DNA of 64,000 nucleotides from Isoetes taiwanensis. Taxonomy: Eukaryota; Streptophyta; Lycopodiopsida; Isoetales; Isoetaceae. Below are positions 60,550-64,000 of the stretch, piece after piece; the first letter of the stretch is position 1; the number at the start of each line of letters is the position of its first letter. Where the stretch lies: assembly GCA_021234155.1 (NCBI GenBank), contig JAJEKV010000084.1:1426001-1490000 (forward strand). Reading direction: 5' to 3'. Position numbers and translations under genes: made by a program. The notes under the pieces are model-generated. The model had not been told where the DNA came from. It did not search any database and worked only from the letters and a program-made list of their open reading frames with translations.

Positions 60550-61500
60550 GATAGTACTGATCTGTAGGGTGTAAACGATTCAATGTCAACTCAATTAATT
60601 GACCGATGGACATAGATTTAATTCCAAATTAGAAAAGAACGTGCTTGAATAGGTCCAATGCATGAACAATGACATGCTTCTTGTCTGCTGTCTAGAAGAT
60701 GTGAAATATGTATTGCAGATAAGCAACCTCAAAAATGGTTTTCTTATTCAACAACTTATGCTTGATATTTGCCCCGTCTCACAAATATGTGGATGAAGAA
60801 AAAATGCAAAAGTGTTTCATGGTTTCATCAGCTTCCTGACCCCCTGTATTATATACAAATGTGATCTTTTCAATGAGAGGCCTCAAATATGTTGTGAAGC
60901 ACAGGTCGAGGGCTTTGATAGATCTAAATTTGAATCTAGCCAAGTAAATACTAATTTGGTATCGAGAATAAATTATAAGTTTTTACTCAAACAAGTTTAT
61001 GCAATAGAAGCTAAATTTTATAATTGGGCTTGCATAAATACGACAAAGATAGATAGGCTTCTCATTCATCTCCTCATATTTTCTACACTGGTGGATAATG
61101 GGTAGCTACACAGCTGCAGACCACCAACAAATATGAAAAATATAGGGAATATCCAATTATACAACCTGGACCCCAAAATATACAATGCTAATAAATGTTG
61201 ATTTGTATACCTGCTAAAAGCTCATCACCGGGATTAAAAAACCCCGCTCTTTTAGGTTTTCGAGGAAAAAACCCCAGCAATAAACCCTCAACAAGGGGTT
61301 TGGACAAACATAAGGCGGAGTAATCGCTCCCCAAAAAATCCTCGAATGAAGAAATAGAGGCTACTTGCTATCCTGTACCTGCACATCACCAACACTAGAA
61401 TATAACGTGAAAACTAAATTTGCGAACAACCTCTTCAAATAGAAGGGCTGGTCATGTGTGCTACATGAAATTACATTAAACAATAAAATAAAGTGGAGGG
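60550..61500. other. no gene recognised
   Basis: A 97-codon plus-strand frame (60812-61105) has no motif. CCCC/GGGG-rich short inverted segments occur near 61225-61300. Confidence 0.4.
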
Positions 61501-61995
61501 GTTTCAAAGAATGAAAATAAGTTACCGTTGAGAGAGATGAAGATGTGCCGACGAGACGTTGATGAAGAAAGTTGCCTTAAATAGTGATCTCCCAAACGAA
61601 CCAGAGGCCTAGAAAATCAGGCATGCGAGACATGCATGCTCGCCCATTCTAGAATCCCAATCCGATGGCTTGGATAAGACAAAGCTCCCGATAAGAAGAG
61701 AACTTCACTTTACCAAAATGAGATTGTTGGTCAAAGGAATTTGTCCAAAGAAGAGACAAGGTCGAAAAGCCACAACATGGAAACAAGCGCCAAAATGGTC
61801 AAGAAGCAGAAAGAAGCCCCTCCCTTGCATGGTTTCAAAGAATGAAAATAAAGTAGTGCCGAGAGAGATGAGGAAGCATCGATGAGACGGTGAAGAATCT
61901 TGCCTTAGGTAGCTCCCAAATGAACCAGAGCCCAGAAAATGCATGCATGCGAGAAATACATGCTCGCCCAATTCTAGAATCCTAATTCGATGGCT
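61501..61995. repeat. diverged direct duplication, about 330-bp offset
   Basis: GTTTCAAAGAATGAAAATAA at 61501 recurs at 61831. Both copies then carry GAGAGAGATGA, GACGAGACG/GATGAGACGG, TTGCCTTA, CCAGAG, ATGCATGC-type and CTCGCCCA-TTCTAGAATCC blocks over about 165 bp. Indels show that it is old. Confidence 0.8.
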
Positions 61996-62118
61996 CGAAT
62001 CGATGGCATTTTCTTTCAGATGATATAATTTCTTTATATGGACCTTTAAATTTCCAAAACTGTTTTTTCTTTCTTGTATAGGTCTATGTTAAGTCCAAGG
62101 ATGGCACAAAAATTCCCA

Positions 62119-62995
62119 TTTTTTTTTTTTTGAAGAATATAAGAATATATTAAACCACTAGAATGCGATCAAGTACAATGATAAGTGTGGTGCTAAGAAA
62201 TGTAGTGCCCATCACGATCCACAATCTGTAGGAATGTCGATCAAATTTCCCGCTTAACTGTGTCAGACAAGCTTGAGACTTGGTAAGCCTGCCACAACTT
62301 ATGCCTCAAGATCGAAACCAACCGAAAAGGGCTAAGCACTGCATTCTGAAAGACCTTCGCTCTCCGTCTTTTCCAAATCAGCCACAAAAGCCAAGCTCTG
62401 CATAAATGAAACGCCTGCCGCTTGGCCACTGCCCAACCGCTAGGAAAGACTCCCAAGAGAATCTTCTGACTGCACAGAGAAGACCCAAAGAGGGCTCTCA
62501 CCCAGGACCAAGCTTCCCCTACCTCTGTGCATAGGACAAAGCAGTGCTCAATGATCTCTCATCGCCTCCCACATAAAGGGCATGTTTCCGCTACCTGAGG
62601 CTTGAACATGTGGACTCGGACATTCATCCTGAGGCTACGGTGCAAGATCTGCCACAAAAGTTGTGGAGTGTCAAGGTATCGCTGTCTCTTTGGGGCAGTT
62701 CTCCTTCCTCCTCACTTGCTTTGTAACATTACCATTCTTTTAATATATTGATGACACAGTTCTTCAAAAAAAGATCTGCCATAAAAGGGTACGGATTTTA
62801 GGAGGAGGCAATGTATTCCACGCCCACTTCCACATGGCGGGCCACTTACTCCCTGGAAGCTTAAGCGACCACTTATCCGAAGGCGGCAACGTGTCCTGAA
62901 GCGCTAGAAGCCCATAAGCCGATGCTACAAACTGAGATGCATCAAGTCCACTATGCGACTTCATGTTTATTGTAAAAAGGAAGAACTGCATTCTT
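62119..62995 (-). mobile_element. LINE 3' fragment with zf-RVT domain, interrupted
   Basis: From 62991 the minus strand reads SDKWSLKLPGSKWPAMWKWA and PPPKIRTLLWQIFF, the plant zf-RVT core, then after the nested insertion VHMFKPQVAETCPLCGRR and AWLLWLIWKRRRAKVFQNAV (62400-62320). The 3' end is TAATATATTCTTATATTCTT followed by poly(A), seen as T13 at 62119-62131. The protein and 3' end resemble the 42.9-43.7 kb copy, so it belongs to the same or a sister family. Confidence 0.85.
62661..62770 (+). mobile_element. 110-bp 5'-truncated LINE L-A inserted in another LINE
   Basis: The segment matches 43594-43705 almost base for base (TTGTGGAGTGTC(A/G)AGGTATC through ACAGTTCTTC and an A tract). It is flanked by a 17-bp target-site duplication, AAGATCTGCCACAAAAG at 62644-62660 and AAGATCTGCCATAAAAG at 62771-62787, differing at one base. 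Confidence 0.95.
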
Positions 62996-62999
62996 GACT

Positions 63000-64000
63000 C
63001 AAGTCATCCTACCTTACTCTATAGTGATAGATGGTTTGTTGCAAGCATCACCCCATTTTTCAGTGCTAGCAAAATAGAGGTTTCTCACTTGTAGCGGTGA
63101 GAAGTTATGGTTTCGGTCATTTGTAATAAACAAGGTGTTGTGCACGGAGGGTTGCCCTCTATGGCCGGAGGGTGAAGTGGCTTAAATCATAGTTCAATAT
63201 CATATTTTGACAATCAATTCAAAACCATAACCCCCAACATTTAGAAACGAAATCCTCTGTAGCCAACGAACTACCTTTATCTTCCAAAATGCAGCTAAAG
63301 AGTTTAGCAACCTGTGAAATAAAGAGCACACGAATTTTAGAACTATAAAATATACGGGGCTATTTGGGAAAATATTTAAAATTTAAGGGCATTTTGGGAA
63401 TTTTAAAAATACGAAGGGCTTTTTGGGAATTAAGTCAAGGAAGGGAGCCCCTGAGAAATCGGTGCAACCTGCATAAGGCAACACTTGTTAAACACATTAT
63501 ACTTCCAAACAATGTTGTTTATTTGAAGAACCATGTACATAAGAGACTAGAGAATGCCAAACTTTTTAAAATGAGATATTGCAAGGAATGATAAGATTGG
63601 ACGCTCCAAAACGTTTAAGCTAAGAATAAGAACAGTAGCCAATATTGGCACACATTTAAGCAGCTGTCAGTACTTTATGCTGGTAATGATAGAGGTCCAA
63701 TGCATTTTGCTTAGCTTATGCATTCATGTTGTGAATAATAGCATATTCTTCAAGTACTATACTGGATGTACACTTCCAAAATCTAAATCGGTTGTGATCA
63801 CTCTAGAAGAGAAAAAGACATACAAAAATAAACTGCACAACAACCAAGTACCAAGGACCTTGATTTTATTTGATGCCTCAAAACCATCTACTTGACTCAA
63901 CAGCCCCAGCAGGTACATTGAACTCCACTGTCCCCATTCCCAATACCCGATTCTATATGGATGAGACAAATCCTATGGGTTACAAGACAAATTGAGCAAA
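63000..64000. other. no gene recognised
   Basis: Short frames only. Near 63360-63440 the phrase GGGCATTTTGGGAATTTTAA / GGGCTTTTTGGGAATTAAG is repeated once. No coding motif seen. Confidence 0.45.

Overview
The window looks like a nuclear segment of a land plant with a large, repeat-rich genome. Evidence for this is a 12-exon isopentenyl phosphate kinase gene with plant-type introns, a nuclear tRNA-Cys, a PLS-type pentatricopeptide (PPR) relic, chalcone synthase, NPH3 and plastid-division dynamin fragments, a chromovirus, copia and several LINEs. The PPR style and the mix of relics make me lean to a fern or another non-seed plant, but this is only an inference.

Only two loci look fully functional: isopentenyl phosphate kinase (24604-30428, minus) and tRNA-Cys(GCA) (30470-30540, minus), which sits 41 nt upstream of the kinase start codon. 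Everything else I can name is a fragment, a pseudogene or a mobile element. From left to right these are: an unassigned AT-rich stretch with a Helitron end (1-4.0 kb); an LTR retroelement relic (4.3-6.6 kb); an L1-type LINE (7.6-10.4 kb); a phosphomevalonate kinase relic (13.5-15.7 kb); an unrecognised exon-like plus-strand locus (16.8-18.7 kb); a PPR pseudogene (18.9-20.9 kb); the kinase gene with a copia relic in intron 7 (24.6-30.4 kb); a degenerate AGATTC minisatellite in three blocks, with a near-perfect 172-bp foldback between the first two (31.1-35.1 kb); NPH3, dynamin and chalcone synthase fragments (35.6-42.8 kb); a LINE tail (42.9-43.7 kb); a chromovirus with internal deletion (46.7-50.96 kb); a two-gene cassette (51.08-54.86 kb); an inverted LTR-like end (55.0-55.2 kb); a Helitron end (58.1 kb); a YADD-type LINE (59.0-60.5 kb); and a LINE with a second LINE inserted in it (62.1-63.0 kb).

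The most unusual locus is the two-gene cassette on the minus strand. Its first gene starts with the histone H3 tail (M-ARTKQ-x-AR). It then has a charged linker of about 260 residues and ends in a complete H3 histone fold of the canonical length. The second gene is an unrecognised protein of about 490 codons. Each gene has its own TATA box about 105-110 nt before its ATG and two copies, about 200 bp apart, of the same 68-bp palindromic element further upstream, so the two look like a co-regulated pair. The cassette lies between two oppositely oriented copies of the same LTR-like end. Both genes are now broken by stop codons or frameshifts, so an intact relative should be sought elsewhere in the genome.
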